In this document: positions 14,943 through 22,419 of the stretch, one piece after another | Numbering within the stretch: position 1 is the stretch's first letter | How the letters are laid out: every line of letters starts with the position of its first letter | Source of the DNA: Candidatus Woesearchaeota archaeon CG07_land_8_20_14_0_80_44_23 | Lineage (GTDB): Archaea > Nanobdellota > Nanobdellia > Woesearchaeales > 0-14-0-80-44-23 | NCBI GenBank assembly: GCA_002779235.1 | Contig: PEXD01000077.1 | Coordinates: 1 to 33,170 of the forward strand | Reading direction: 5' to 3' | Length of the DNA stretch: 33,170 nt | The notes under the pieces: generated by a model | What the model was told of the DNA's origin: nothing | Seen by the model: the letters and a program-made list of their open reading frames with translations, nothing else | Databases searched by the model: none | Position numbers and translations under genes: made by a program

Positions 14943-14959
14943 TAAAAAAGGGAAACAAC

Positions 14960-15220
14960 ATGGAAACATCAAAAGTCATAAAATATCCGGTCTCGAATGA
15001 AAAGACCATAAAGATGATGGAATCAGAGAACAAGCTCATTTTTGTGGTAGACAGGGCTGCAAGGAAGGCAGATGTCAAGAAAGCGGTTGAGGAAGCATTC
15101 AAAGTGAAGGTTATAGACGTGAACTTCCTGAATGACATGAAGGGTAACAAGAAGGCCTATGTCAGGCTCAGCGGGGATACGCCTGCAATTGATATTGCAA
15201 CTCAGTTGGGAATGATGTGA
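14960..15220 (+). CDS. rpl23: 50S ribosomal protein L23 (uL23)
   Basis: 86 residues, archaeal L23 length. VIKYPVSNEKTIKMMESENK is the conserved start of the fold; AARKADVKKAVEEAFKVKV and KKAYVRLSGDTPAIDIATQLG follow. L23 sits at the tunnel exit and helps dock SRP and the Sec channel. The stop TGA is immediately followed by the L2 ATG, so the two are coupled. The upstream gap carries the hairpin train. Confidence 0.97.
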   Translation: METSKVIKYPVSNEKTIKMMESENKLIFVVDRAARKADVKKAVEEAFKVKVIDVNFLNDMKGNKKAYVRLSGDTPAIDIATQLGMM

Positions 15221-15928
15221 ATGGGAAAGAACCTTATCAGCCAGAAACGAGGAAAGGGCTCAGGAAGATACAAAGCGCCAAGCTTCAGGTATGCGGGAAG
15301 ATGCTGCTACAAAAACAGGGGGCCGACAAGCTACTTAATACTTGATATAATCCACAGCCAGGGGCACTATGCGCCGCTGATAAATGCCAGATATGCCGAC
15401 GGCACTGAAACGCTGCTTCCAGCTCCCGAGGGAGTCAGGAAGGGAGACATACTTTTTGTAGGAGGAACAGAGCTGAAGAACGGAAACATCATGCTGCTGA
15501 AGGATTTACCTGCTGGAACAGAGATATTCAATATAGAGATGGCCCCTGGAGACGGCGGAAAGCTGGTCAGGACAGCAGGCGGGGCTGCAAGGGTTCTCGG
15601 AAAGCTCGGCAGCAAGGTTACGATACAGCTGCCCTCAAAGAGAGAAAAGGTTCTCGATGAGAAGTGCATGGCAACAGTGGGAATTGTTGCAGGGGCTGGA
15701 AAGAATTCAAAGCCATTCCTTAAAGCAGGAATAAGGCATTTCAAAATGTTCGCAAAGAACAAGAGATACCCAAGGATACATGGCATCTCAATGAATGCTG
15801 TGCAGCACCCCTTCGGAGGCTCAAGCTCGCACCACAAGGGCATACCTACAATTGCACCCAAGAATGCTCCGCCCGGAAGGAAGGTCGGAAAGATAAGGCC
15901 CTCAAGGACGGGATGGAAGAGAAAGTAA
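15221..15928 (+). CDS. rpl2: 50S ribosomal protein L2 (uL2)
   Basis: 235 residues, archaeal L2. It has an RNA-binding OB/SH3 core and the conserved C-terminal AVQHPFGGSSSHHKG segment with the His near the peptidyl transferase centre. It begins KNLISQKRGKGSGRYKAPSFRY, as in other archaea. The ATG abuts the L23 stop (TGAATG). It is followed after 37 nt by S19. Confidence 0.97.
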   Translation: MGKNLISQKRGKGSGRYKAPSFRYAGRCCYKNRGPTSYLILDIIHSQGHYAPLINARYADGTETLLPAPEGVRKGDILFVGGTELKNGNIMLLKDLPAGTEIFNIEMAPGDGGKLVRTAGGAARVLGKLGSKVTIQLPSKREKVLDEKCMATVGIVAGAGKNSKPFLKAGIRHFKMFAKNKRYPRIHGISMNAVQHPFGGSSSHHKGIPTIAPKNAPPGRKVGKIRPSRTGWKRK

Positions 15929-15965
15929 ATTTTACAATAACAAAAAAAATCAAGGTAACGGAAAA

Positions 15966-16349
15966 ATGGTCAAGAAAGAATTTACCTACAGGGGAAAGAC
16001 ATTGAACGAACTCAAGAATATGAGCCTTGAAGAGCTGATGATTCTCCTTCCTGCGAGGGAGAGGAGAAAGATAAGGAAGGGCTTCACTGAGCAGGAGAAG
16101 AAGTTCCTTAATAAGATTTCCAAGGGAAAGATGAGGATAAAAACCCAGTGCAGGGACATGATAATCCTCCCTGGCATGGTGGGGCTCACAATCGGAATCC
16201 ATAATGGGAAGCAGTTCGTAGATACGCTGATAGTGCCCGAGATGATAGGGCACAGGCTTGGCGAGCTGTCCATGACAAGGAAGAGGGTCATGCACCACGC
16301 GCCGGGAATCGGTGCCACAAAGTCAAGCGCAGCCCTCTCAGTGAGATAA
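15966..16349 (+). CDS. rps19: 30S ribosomal protein S19 (uS19)
   Basis: 127 residues. The first 30 residues (FTYRGKTLNELKNMSLEELM) are the archaeal/eukaryotic N-terminal extension. The core has IKTQCRDMIILPGMVGLTIGIHNGKQF and EMIGHRLGELSMTRKRVMHHAPGIGATKSSAA. S19 sits on the 30S head and contacts S13 and the A-site finger. It lies 13 nt before L22. Confidence 0.97.
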   Translation: MVKKEFTYRGKTLNELKNMSLEELMILLPARERRKIRKGFTEQEKKFLNKISKGKMRIKTQCRDMIILPGMVGLTIGIHNGKQFVDTLIVPEMIGHRLGELSMTRKRVMHHAPGIGATKSSAALSVR

Positions 16350-16362
16350 AGAGGAATATAAG

Positions 16363-16833
16363 ATGAACTACTCATTCAAGCTATATAACAAGGAGCACAT
16401 GGCAAGGACATATGGCGCCTCGCTGAAGATATCCACAAAATATGCTGTGGAAGTCGCAAGAATGATACGGGGAAAGAGCCTCGCCAGGGCAAAGGCGATG
16501 CTCTCGGCAGTCATCTCAAAGGAAAAGGCAGTGCCATTCAAGAGAAGGCACGGAGACATGGCGCACCAAAAAGAAATTGGTGTGGGAAGGTTTCCGGTGA
16601 AGTGCAGCAGGGAAATCCTTTCACTGCTTGAGGGCGCAGAGAAGAACGCCCAGTTCCTCGGGCTTGACACATCCAGCCTCATAGTGAAGAGCATTGTCGC
16701 AAGCAAGGCGGCAGCGGTCCACAGGTATGGAAGGAAAAGGGGAAGGACCGGCAAAAGCACTCATGTTGAAATTGTCTTAGAAGAGACCAAGAAGCCAGAA
16801 AACAAGAAGGAAAAAAAGCCCGAGAAGAAGTAA
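16363..16833 (+). CDS. rpl22: 50S ribosomal protein L22 (uL22, L17e type)
   Basis: 156 residues. The core has MARTYGASLKISTKYAVEVARMIRGKSLARAKAML, then KRRHGDMAHQKEIGVGRFPVK and KSIVASKAAAVHRYGRKRGRTGKSTHVEIVL, as in archaeal L22. Its beta hairpin lines the exit tunnel. A Lys/Glu-rich tail of about 16 residues follows. GAGG lies about 9 nt before the ATG. The 156-nt gap after the gene contains four hairpins. Confidence 0.97.
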   Translation: MNYSFKLYNKEHMARTYGASLKISTKYAVEVARMIRGKSLARAKAMLSAVISKEKAVPFKRRHGDMAHQKEIGVGRFPVKCSREILSLLEGAEKNAQFLGLDTSSLIVKSIVASKAAAVHRYGRKRGRTGKSTHVEIVLEETKKPENKKEKKPEKK

Positions 16834-16964
16834 CAAAAATCGCCTGCTCGGAGCTTTAGAGCCCTTGCTTTATCGGCGATTTTTGAACATGAAAATCAAA
16901 GATTTTCAGTTCAAGAAATCATTTGATTTCTTTGAACTTCAAAAAGCTTTCGGCTTATTTGAAG
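16834..16964. repeat. Hairpin train between L22 and S3 (one CAAGAAAT-type hairpin)
   Basis: CAAAAATCGCC/GGCGATTTTTG (16834-16844/16875-16885, perfect 11 bp); GAAAATC/GATTTTC (16891-16897/16901-16907), bordered by TGAAC/GTTCA; GTTCAAGAAATC/GATTTCTTTGAAC (16909-16920/16925-16937), with the 3' bulged T; CTTCAAAAAGC/GCTTATTTGAAG (16937-16947/16953-16964), with one bulged A. The border GTTCA (16909-16913) belongs to both the second and third hairpins, so they compete. Confidence 0.8.
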
Positions 16965-16989
16965 TGAATAATTTTTAGAGGGAAAAATA

Positions 16990-17733
16990 ATGATTGAAAA
17001 AAATTTTGTGGCCCAGAACGTAAAGGAATTCGAGATAGAGGAATTCGTGGAGAAAAACCTCACAAGGGCCGGCATCAGCGGGATAAAGGTCCAGAGGACC
17101 CCGCTAGGGGAAAAAATTGTCATATTCACATCAAGGCCCGGGCTCGTGGTGGGAAGGAACGGTGAAAGCATAAGAAAGCTGACAAAGAGCCTCAAGAAAA
17201 AGTTCCAACTTGAGAATCCCCAGATAGAAATAAGCGAAGTCCCCGATGTCAATCTTGACCCGAGGATTGTGGCGGAAAGGATTGCCACCTCTCTTGAAAG
17301 ATTCGGAGTGAACAGGTTCAAGGGCATCATGCACAAGGCAATGGAGGACGTAATGGGTGCTGGAGCAATGGGAATAGAAATTGTGGTCTCTGGAAAAATT
17401 CCGGGCAGCAGAGCAAAATCGTGGAGAGTATACGACGGATACCTGAAAAAGTGCGGAAACATCGCGCTGGAAGAGGTAAAGAAGGCCAAGAACAGCGCCG
17501 AGCTGAAGACAGGCACTGTTGGAATAAAGGTGAGCATAATGCCCCCCGGCGTGGTGCTTCCTGACAACATGAAGGTCATCGAGGAGATAAAGGAGCAGAC
17601 ATCCTCTAAGGAGCCGGCTTCAGAAGAAATGAAGGTTGCTGAAAAGCCGGAAGAGAAGAATGATGAAAAAAAGAAGAGTGCTCCCAAAAAATCCTTCAAG
17701 AAAAAGAAGGGCTCCGAAGAGAAAAGGGAGTGA
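16990..17733 (+). CDS. rps3: 30S ribosomal protein S3 (uS3)
   Basis: 247 residues. The N-terminal type II KH domain carries the GxxG loop as VVGRNGESIRKLTKSL. The C-terminal domain has VMGAGAMGIEIVVSGKIPGSRAKSWR. A Lys/Glu/Ser-rich tail of about 50 residues follows, as in several archaea. S3 lies at the mRNA entry tunnel of the 30S head. GGG at 16980-16982 ahead of the ATG is a weak ribosome binding site. Confidence 0.97.
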   Translation: MIEKNFVAQNVKEFEIEEFVEKNLTRAGISGIKVQRTPLGEKIVIFTSRPGLVVGRNGESIRKLTKSLKKKFQLENPQIEISEVPDVNLDPRIVAERIATSLERFGVNRFKGIMHKAMEDVMGAGAMGIEIVVSGKIPGSRAKSWRVYDGYLKKCGNIALEEVKKAKNSAELKTGTVGIKVSIMPPGVVLPDNMKVIEEIKEQTSSKEPASEEMKVAEKPEEKNDEKKKSAPKKSFKKKKGSEEKRE

Positions 17734-17765
17734 AGAGGCAATCATCAATCATGATTAACTAAAAA

Positions 17766-17987
17766 ATGGCGCTCAAAACAAAGGATATCAGGGAAATGGG
17801 AAAGGAAGAGCTTTTATCAAAGATTGTTGAGCTCAGAAAGGAGCTTGTAAAGCTCAATGCGCAGGTCCATACCGGGACTGTGCCGAAAAACGCCGGGCAG
17901 CTCAAGCTCATCAAGAAGACAATAGCAAAGATACTCACTATAATGAATGAAAAGAAGAAAGGCAAGGAGGAAAGCAAAAAAGAATGA
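17766..17987 (+). CDS. rpl29: 50S ribosomal protein L29 (uL29)
   Basis: 73 residues, a two-helix protein near the tunnel exit. It is recognised from MGKEELLSKIVELRKELVKLNAQVHTGTVPKNAGQLKLIKKTIAKILTI, which includes the conserved long helix pair. The stop overlaps the next start as ATGA (17984-17987), so translation of aIF1 is coupled. Confidence 0.96.
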   Translation: MALKTKDIREMGKEELLSKIVELRKELVKLNAQVHTGTVPKNAGQLKLIKKTIAKILTIMNEKKKGKEESKKE

Positions 17988-18289
17988 ATATTTGCCCAAA
18001 ATGCGGTCTGCCTAAAGAGCTCTGCGTCTGCGAGACAATAGCAAAGGAGACGCAGAGGATAAAGGTATACCTTGAGAACAAAAAGTTCGGAAAGAATTAC
18101 ACCATTATAAGCGGCATAGATAACAAGGAGATTGACACCAAAAAACTTATGAAGACGCTCAAGTCGGAACTCGCCTGCGGCGGAACTGACAAAGAGGGCA
18201 GGATTGAGCTTCAGGGCGACCACAGGCACAAGGTCAAAGAAGTGCTGATAAGGTTCGGCTTCCCGCAAAACATGATAGAGGTTAAGTGA
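17984..18289 (+). CDS. Translation initiation factor aIF1 (SUI1 family)
   Basis: 101 residues. It starts with CPKCGLPKELCVC, a Cys cluster typical of archaeal aIF1. The SUI1 fold follows: KNYTIISGID, KKLMKTLKSELACGGT, IELQGDHRHKVKEVLIRFGFPQNMIEV. aIF1 binds the 30S P-site region and checks start-codon pairing. Its position between L29 and the p29 gene is the usual archaeal order. It overlaps both neighbours (ATGA upstream, TGATG downstream). Confidence 0.96.
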   Translation: MNICPKCGLPKELCVCETIAKETQRIKVYLENKKFGKNYTIISGIDNKEIDTKKLMKTLKSELACGGTDKEGRIELQGDHRHKVKEVLIRFGFPQNMIEVK

Positions 18290-18549
18290 TGGATGCAATG
18301 CGCGCCGAGCTCATCGGCAGGCAGGCAAAAGTCATTGATGCCAAAAACAAGTCGCTGATAGGCATCTCGGGAAAAATATCCGATGAAACCAAAAATATGC
18401 TCTTCATAAAGAATGCTAATAATGTAAAATCGCTGATAAAGGGCGAATGCACGCTGTCTGTGGAAATTGACGGCAAGGAATTCATCATTAATGGAATAAA
18501 AATAGCAAAGCGGCCCGAGGACAGGGTCGGAATGAAAATCCAGGAATGA
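18289..18549 (+). CDS. rnp1: Ribonuclease P protein component 1 (p29/Pop4/Rpp29)
   Basis: 86 residues from the ATG at 18289, which overlaps the aIF1 stop (TGATG); GAGG (18278-18281) is 7 nt upstream, so I prefer it to the GTG at 18286. The Sm-like beta barrel shows as ELIGRQAKVIDAKNKSLIGISGKISDET, then NMLFIKN and IIKG-like CTLSVEIDGKEFIINGIKIAKRPEDR. It assists the RNase P RNA in 5' maturation of tRNA. The length is close to the archaeal p29 core. Confidence 0.94.
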   Translation: MDAMRAELIGRQAKVIDAKNKSLIGISGKISDETKNMLFIKNANNVKSLIKGECTLSVEIDGKEFIINGIKIAKRPEDRVGMKIQE

Positions 18550-18557
18550 AGAAGTGA

Positions 18558-18983
18558 ATGGTTATGGAAAAGAAAAACAAGAACATCGGGCTTGGCGTCA
18601 GGGCGCCTGAAAAGACATGCAAGGATAGGAACTGCCCGTTCCACGGGACAATAAAGACCCACGGCAGGATATTCACTGGAATCGTAATAAGCAGCAAGGC
18701 GCAGAAGACCGTAACTGTAAAGATAAAGAGGCTAAAATACTTCAACAAGTATGAGAGGTATGGGAAGAAGAGGACCATAATCCACGCCCATAATCCTGAA
18801 TGCATTGACGCCAAGAAGGGCGATGTCGTGAAGATCATGGAGACGAGGCCCATCAGCAAGATAAAGAACTTCGTAGTCATAGAAAGGGTCGGCCACCAGG
18901 AAGTGAAAGAGGAAAGCTACGAAGCGGTCGAGAAGGAGATGAAGGCTGAAAAAGAGCCGGCAAAGGAAGAAAAGGGCAGGTAA
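18558..18983 (+). CDS. rps17: 30S ribosomal protein S17 (uS17, S11e type)
   Basis: 141 residues, somewhat longer than the usual archaeal 105-120 because of a Glu/Lys-rich C-terminal tail (EVKEESYEAVEKEMKAEKEP). The OB-fold core has CPFHGTIKTHGRIFTGIVISSKAQKTVTVKIKRLKY, then KRTIIHAHNPECIDAKKGDVVKIMETRPISKIKNFVVIERV. It binds 16S rRNA early in assembly. A second in-frame ATG lies two codons in. Confidence 0.96.
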   Translation: MVMEKKNKNIGLGVRAPEKTCKDRNCPFHGTIKTHGRIFTGIVISSKAQKTVTVKIKRLKYFNKYERYGKKRTIIHAHNPECIDAKKGDVVKIMETRPISKIKNFVVIERVGHQEVKEESYEAVEKEMKAEKEPAKEEKGR

Positions 18984-18985
18984 AA

Positions 18986-19387
18986 ATGCAGGCGGTAAAA
19001 GCACGATTGACAAGGTCACTGAACTTTATGTCGCATGTTCCGGTCTGCGACAACTCCGGGGCAAAAATTATCCACATAATAAGCGTGATTGGCGCAAAGA
19101 CAGTTGCTGGAAGGCTATCTGAAGCAGCCATAGGAGACCTTGTGCTTGCATCAATCAAAAAAGGAAAGCCGGAAATGAGAAAGCAGGTTGTATACGCGAT
19201 AATTGTAAGGCAGAAAAGGCCCTTCAGAAGGGCGAACGGCGAGCGCATACAATTTGAGGACAACGCTGCAGTTGTGCTGAAGGACGAGAAGGGAAACCCC
19301 AAGGGGACAATCTTCAAGGGCGCAATTGCAAAGGAGGTCTGCGAGAGATGGCCCTCAGTCGCAAAGATAGCCAGCATAATCGTTTGA
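18986..19387 (+). CDS. rpl14: 50S ribosomal protein L14 (uL14)
   Basis: 133 residues, archaeal L14. It is recognised from FMSHVPVCDNSGAKIIHIISVIG, then GDLVLASIKKGKPEMRKQVVYAIIVRQKRPFRRANGERIQFEDNAAVVLKDEKGNPKGT and the ending AKIASIIV. It sits at the subunit interface of the 50S. It starts 2 nt after the S17 stop. Confidence 0.97.
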   Translation: MQAVKARLTRSLNFMSHVPVCDNSGAKIIHIISVIGAKTVAGRLSEAAIGDLVLASIKKGKPEMRKQVVYAIIVRQKRPFRRANGERIQFEDNAAVVLKDEKGNPKGTIFKGAIAKEVCERWPSVAKIASIIV

Positions 19388-19412
19388 TAATAATAAAGAA
19401 AAGGAATGGCAA

Positions 19413-19787
19413 ATGAAAACATTTTCATCTAAATGGAAAGGAAGCAGGCAGCCGAGGAAGCAGAGGAAATACCTGCACAATGCTCCTCTCAGCATAAAGA
19501 GAAGGATGGTATCAGCCCACCTTTCAGCCGAGCTTCGCAAGAGGTATGGCAAAAGGAATATTGCAATAAGAAAGGGCGACAAGGTCAAGGTAATGCGCGG
19601 AAGCATCAGGGGCAAGACCGGCACAATAGAATCCATTGACCTGAGAAAAATGAGCGTCCACGTTTCAGGCACGGACTTTACAAAGAGGGATGGAACAAAG
19701 GCAAGGGTTTCAATGGACGCCTCAAACCTTGTTGTAACCGAGCTGAACCTCAATGACAAGAAAAGAAAAGTAACAAAAAATTTGTAG
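19413..19787 (+). CDS. rpl24: 50S ribosomal protein L24 (uL24)
   Basis: 124 residues. The KOW motif appears as IRKGDKVKVMRGSIRGKTGTIESID, preceded by APLSIKRRMVSAHLSAELRKRYGKRN, typical of archaeal L24. It is an assembly initiator near the exit tunnel. The last four codons and the stop lie inside a hairpin (19774-19798), so the 3' end of the gene is shared with a repeat structure. Confidence 0.96.
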   Translation: MKTFSSKWKGSRQPRKQRKYLHNAPLSIKRRMVSAHLSAELRKRYGKRNIAIRKGDKVKVMRGSIRGKTGTIESIDLRKMSVHVSGTDFTKRDGTKARVSMDASNLVVTELNLNDKKRKVTKNL

Positions 19788-19834
19788 ACAAATTTTTGGA
19801 ACAAGAAATTGCGCATTAAACGCAATTTCTTTGT
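19774..19834. repeat. Hairpin pair between L24 and S4e (one CAAGAAAT-type hairpin)
   Basis: CAAAAAATTTG/CAAATTTTTG (19774-19784/19789-19798, one bulged A) spans the L24 stop codon. ACAAGAAATTGCG/CGCAATTTCTTTGT (19801-19813/19821-19834) has the loop CATTAAA and the single bulged T on the 3' side seen in the other copies. The S4e start follows 19 nt later. Confidence 0.8.
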
Positions 19835-19852
19835 AACAGAGGGAAAGAAAAA

Positions 19853-20563
19853 ATGAGCAAACACCTCAAAAGAATCACAATGCCCACTACCTGGCCCATG
19901 CAGAGGAAGGGCTCGAAGTTCGTAACAAAGCCCAATCCGGGGCCGCACTCCCTCAAATATGGATTATCGCTGGGCTCATTGCTGAAGGAAATCCTGGGAT
20001 ACGCTGAGAATTCGGTTGAGATAAAGCACATCCTTAACCAGGGGCTGGTAACTGTCGACGGAAAGAAAAGGGCAGACCCAAAGTTCCCTGTCGGGCTTAT
20101 GGATGTGATAAAGAATGAGAAAACCGGTGAGGGATACAGGGTGCTGCTCAACACAAAGGCAAAGCTCTGCCTTGTCCCGATACCAAAGGATGAGTTTTCA
20201 GTGAAGCCGTGCAAGATAGCCAGGAAGACAATGATTTCAGGCAAGAAGCTGCAGGTTACGCTCCATGACGGAAGGAACCTGCTCGCAGACAGCGCGGAAT
20301 ACAAAGTGGGCGACACAATAATAATTCACCTTCCCGACGGCGAACCGAAGGGGCACTTCAGGCTCGGCAGGGGCGCGTTCGCAATAATCATCAATGGAAA
20401 GCATACCGGCGAGTACGGCGTGATAGAAGAAATCATCGGAAAGGAATCAATAGAGAAGACCAGAATAATGCTAAAGACAAAGGACGGGGAGTTTGAGACC
20501 CTTACAGAATACGCATTCGTCATAGGCGAGGGAAAGCCCGCCATCACAATGAAGGAGAACTGA
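19853..20563 (+). CDS. rps4e: 30S ribosomal protein S4e (eS4)
   Basis: 236 residues, a family found in archaea and eukaryotes only. Visible: HLKRITMPTTWPMQRKGSKFVTKPNPGPHSLKYGLSLG at the N-terminus, an S4-like RNA-binding segment (LNQGLVTVDGKKRADPKFPVGLMDVI), and a C-terminal KOW-like segment HTGEYGVIEEI. The upstream leader carries a CAAGAAAT-type hairpin immediately before a weak GGG ribosome binding site. Confidence 0.97.
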   Translation: MSKHLKRITMPTTWPMQRKGSKFVTKPNPGPHSLKYGLSLGSLLKEILGYAENSVEIKHILNQGLVTVDGKKRADPKFPVGLMDVIKNEKTGEGYRVLLNTKAKLCLVPIPKDEFSVKPCKIARKTMISGKKLQVTLHDGRNLLADSAEYKVGDTIIIHLPDGEPKGHFRLGRGAFAIIINGKHTGEYGVIEEIIGKESIEKTRIMLKTKDGEFETLTEYAFVIGEGKPAITMKEN

Positions 20564-20598
20564 ACTTATAGCAATTCAAATCAATCAAAGTGGAAGAA

Positions 20599-21114
20599 AT
20601 GAAACAGGAAAATGCCATGAGAAATATAGGAGTCGAGAAGGTTACCCTTAACATAGGGGCGGGGAAAAATCCGGAGCGCCTGGACAAGGGAGTCAAGCTC
20701 ATAGCAGCCATAACAGGCAGGAAGCCGATAAAGACAATAACCAACAAAAGGATTCCCGCATGGGGGCTCAGGCCCGGGCTGCCGATAGGGTGCAAGGTCA
20801 CGCTCAGGAATAAGGATGCTGATGAGATACTGAAGAGGCTGCTGGAAGGTGCCGAAAGGAATCTCAAGAACAGCCAGTTCGACAATGAGGGCAACATCTC
20901 ATTCGGCATACCGGAATACATCAATGTGCCGGGAGCCAAGTACGACCCTGAAATAGGCATGATGGGCTTTCAGGTCTGCATAACCCTTGAGAGAAAGGGA
21001 TTTAGGATAAAGAGGAGAAAGCTCATCAGGAAGAAGGTTGCAAAGAATCACAAGATAACAAAGGCAGAGGCCATAGATTTCATGAAAGAGAGGTATAAGA
21101 TAGCGGTCGAATGA
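20599..21114 (+). CDS. rpl5: 50S ribosomal protein L5 (uL5)
   Basis: 171 residues from the ATG at 20599; a GTG at 20590 is possible but less likely. Conserved core: AMRNIGVEKVTLNIGAGKNPERLDKG, then GRKPIKTITNKRIPAWGLRPGLPIGCKVTLR and EYINVPGAKYDPEIGMMGFQVCITLERKGFRIKRRK. It forms the central protuberance with 5S rRNA and contacts the P-site tRNA. Confidence 0.97.
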   Translation: MKQENAMRNIGVEKVTLNIGAGKNPERLDKGVKLIAAITGRKPIKTITNKRIPAWGLRPGLPIGCKVTLRNKDADEILKRLLEGAERNLKNSQFDNEGNISFGIPEYINVPGAKYDPEIGMMGFQVCITLERKGFRIKRRKLIRKKVAKNHKITKAEAIDFMKERYKIAVE

Positions 21115-21130
21115 TTCCGGAGGAATAATA

Positions 21131-21361
21131 ATGACAGTCTCTTATTATAAAAAAATATTGAAGCAGCTCAGGGCGAAGCCGGTTAAGAAGGCAAGGTTCC
21201 TTAAGATGAGCGCTCCAAAAAAGAGGGCCCACGGAATGGCCACTGCAAGGTGCGAGAGGTGCGGAAGGACAGGAGGGCACATAAGCAAGTACGGGCTTAA
21301 CCTGTGCAGGCACTGCTTCAGGGAAATAGCGACAAAGATAGGCTTCAAGAAATTTGACTAA
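21131..21361 (+). CDS. rps14: 30S ribosomal protein S14 (uS14, zinc type)
   Basis: 76 residues with a zinc knuckle CERC...CRHC and the ending IATKIGFKKFD. Archaeal S14 is usually 50-57 residues; about 25 extra basic residues (VSYYKKILKQLRAKPVKKARFLKM) precede the core. A near-perfect GGAGG (21119-21123) lies 7 nt before the ATG at 21131, so the long form is probably real rather than a start at an internal Met. Confidence 0.94.
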   Translation: MTVSYYKKILKQLRAKPVKKARFLKMSAPKKRAHGMATARCERCGRTGGHISKYGLNLCRHCFREIATKIGFKKFD

Positions 21362-21372
21362 GGTGGAAAAAA

Positions 21373-21762
21373 ATGCTGAATGATACTGTAGCCAACCTGC
21401 TGGACAAGATGTACAGCTTCGAAAAGGCAGGGAAGAAAAAGTGCACGGTCAGGCCCTTCTCAAAGGTAGGAAAGAGGGTGCTTGAGATACTCCATGAAAA
21501 CCTCTACATCGGCGACTTTGAGGAAGGAGAGGATGAGAGGGGCAGGTATGTGACAGTGAACTTAATAGGCAGCATAAATGAGTGCAGGGCGATAAAGCCC
21601 AGGTTCGCAGTATCAATGGAGACATATGACAAGTTTGAGAAGAGATTCCTGCCTGCAAGCGACTTCGGAATACTCATCATATCCACAAACAGGGGCATAA
21701 AGAGCCATAGCACTGCGAAAAAGGAAAAGCTCGGCGGAAAGCTGATTGCATACTGCTACTAA
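21373..21762 (+). CDS. rps8: 30S ribosomal protein S8 (uS8)
   Basis: 129 residues, archaeal S8. Core features: NDTVANLLDKMYSFEKAGKKKC, SKVGKRVLEILHENLYIGDFE, INECRAIKPRFAV and the conserved C-terminus PASDFGILIISTNRGIKSHSTAKKEKLGGKLIAYCY. It binds the central domain of 16S rRNA; in bacteria S8 also represses the spc operon. GGTGG lies just before the ATG. Confidence 0.97.
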   Translation: MLNDTVANLLDKMYSFEKAGKKKCTVRPFSKVGKRVLEILHENLYIGDFEEGEDERGRYVTVNLIGSINECRAIKPRFAVSMETYDKFEKRFLPASDFGILIISTNRGIKSHSTAKKEKLGGKLIAYCY

Positions 21763-21795
21763 GTACTGCTATTAATTAAATCATAAAGAGAGAGC

Positions 21796-22389
21796 ATGAT
21801 GGCAAAAAAAGCAAATGAAAAAGAGGCCTCAAAGAAGGGCACAAGGGAGCTGCTGGAGGAAAAAATAGAGATACCTCCTGGAATAGAGGCAAATCTGGAA
21901 AACGGGATTATCACATTCAGGGGGCCCAAGGGCGAGTCGAGCAAGAACTTCTTTGACTCGAAGATTCCTGTGAAGAAGGAGGGGAATTCAATAGTCATAA
22001 GGGCGTCAAGGAGCACAAAGAGGGACAAGACAAAGGTTTACACCTTCCTGGCCCACTTAAAAAATATGATAAGGGGAGTCCAGGAGGGATATGTCTACAG
22101 GTTGAAGGTGTGCTCAAGCCATTTCCCCATAAAGGCCACTGTATCAGGGAATGATTTTTCAGTCAAGAATTTCCTCGGAGAGAGGAAGGCAAGGACTATG
22201 AAGATACCTGCCGGAGTGAAAGTGACTGTCGACGCAAGCACGATAACAGTTGAAGGGGCGGACAAGGAAATCACAAGCCAGACTGCTGCAAGGATGGAAC
22301 AGATATGCATCATAAAGAACAGGGACAGGAGAATATTCCAGGACGGCATCTACATAACAGAAAAGGCAGGGGAGAGCCTCCTCGAATAG
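21796..22389 (+). CDS. rpl6: 50S ribosomal protein L6 (uL6)
   Basis: 197 residues with two L6 repeats: IPPGIEANLENGIITFRGPKGESSKNFF, then SHFPIKATVSGNDFSVKNFLGERKARTMKIPAGVKVTVDASTITVEGADKEITSQTAARMEQ and RDRRIFQDGIYI. An N-terminal Lys/Glu-rich extension of about 20 residues precedes the core. A second ATG follows directly (21799), so the start may be one codon later. Confidence 0.97.
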   Translation: MMAKKANEKEASKKGTRELLEEKIEIPPGIEANLENGIITFRGPKGESSKNFFDSKIPVKKEGNSIVIRASRSTKRDKTKVYTFLAHLKNMIRGVQEGYVYRLKVCSSHFPIKATVSGNDFSVKNFLGERKARTMKIPAGVKVTVDASTITVEGADKEITSQTAARMEQICIIKNRDRRIFQDGIYITEKAGESLLE

Positions 22390-22419
22390 AACTAAAATCA
22401 GGCATCAAGCTGACAAAAA

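Noticed and set aside
16911..17741. 276-codon open frame on the minus strand
   Set aside because: Antisense shadow of S3; Phe/Ser-rich with no recognisable domain.
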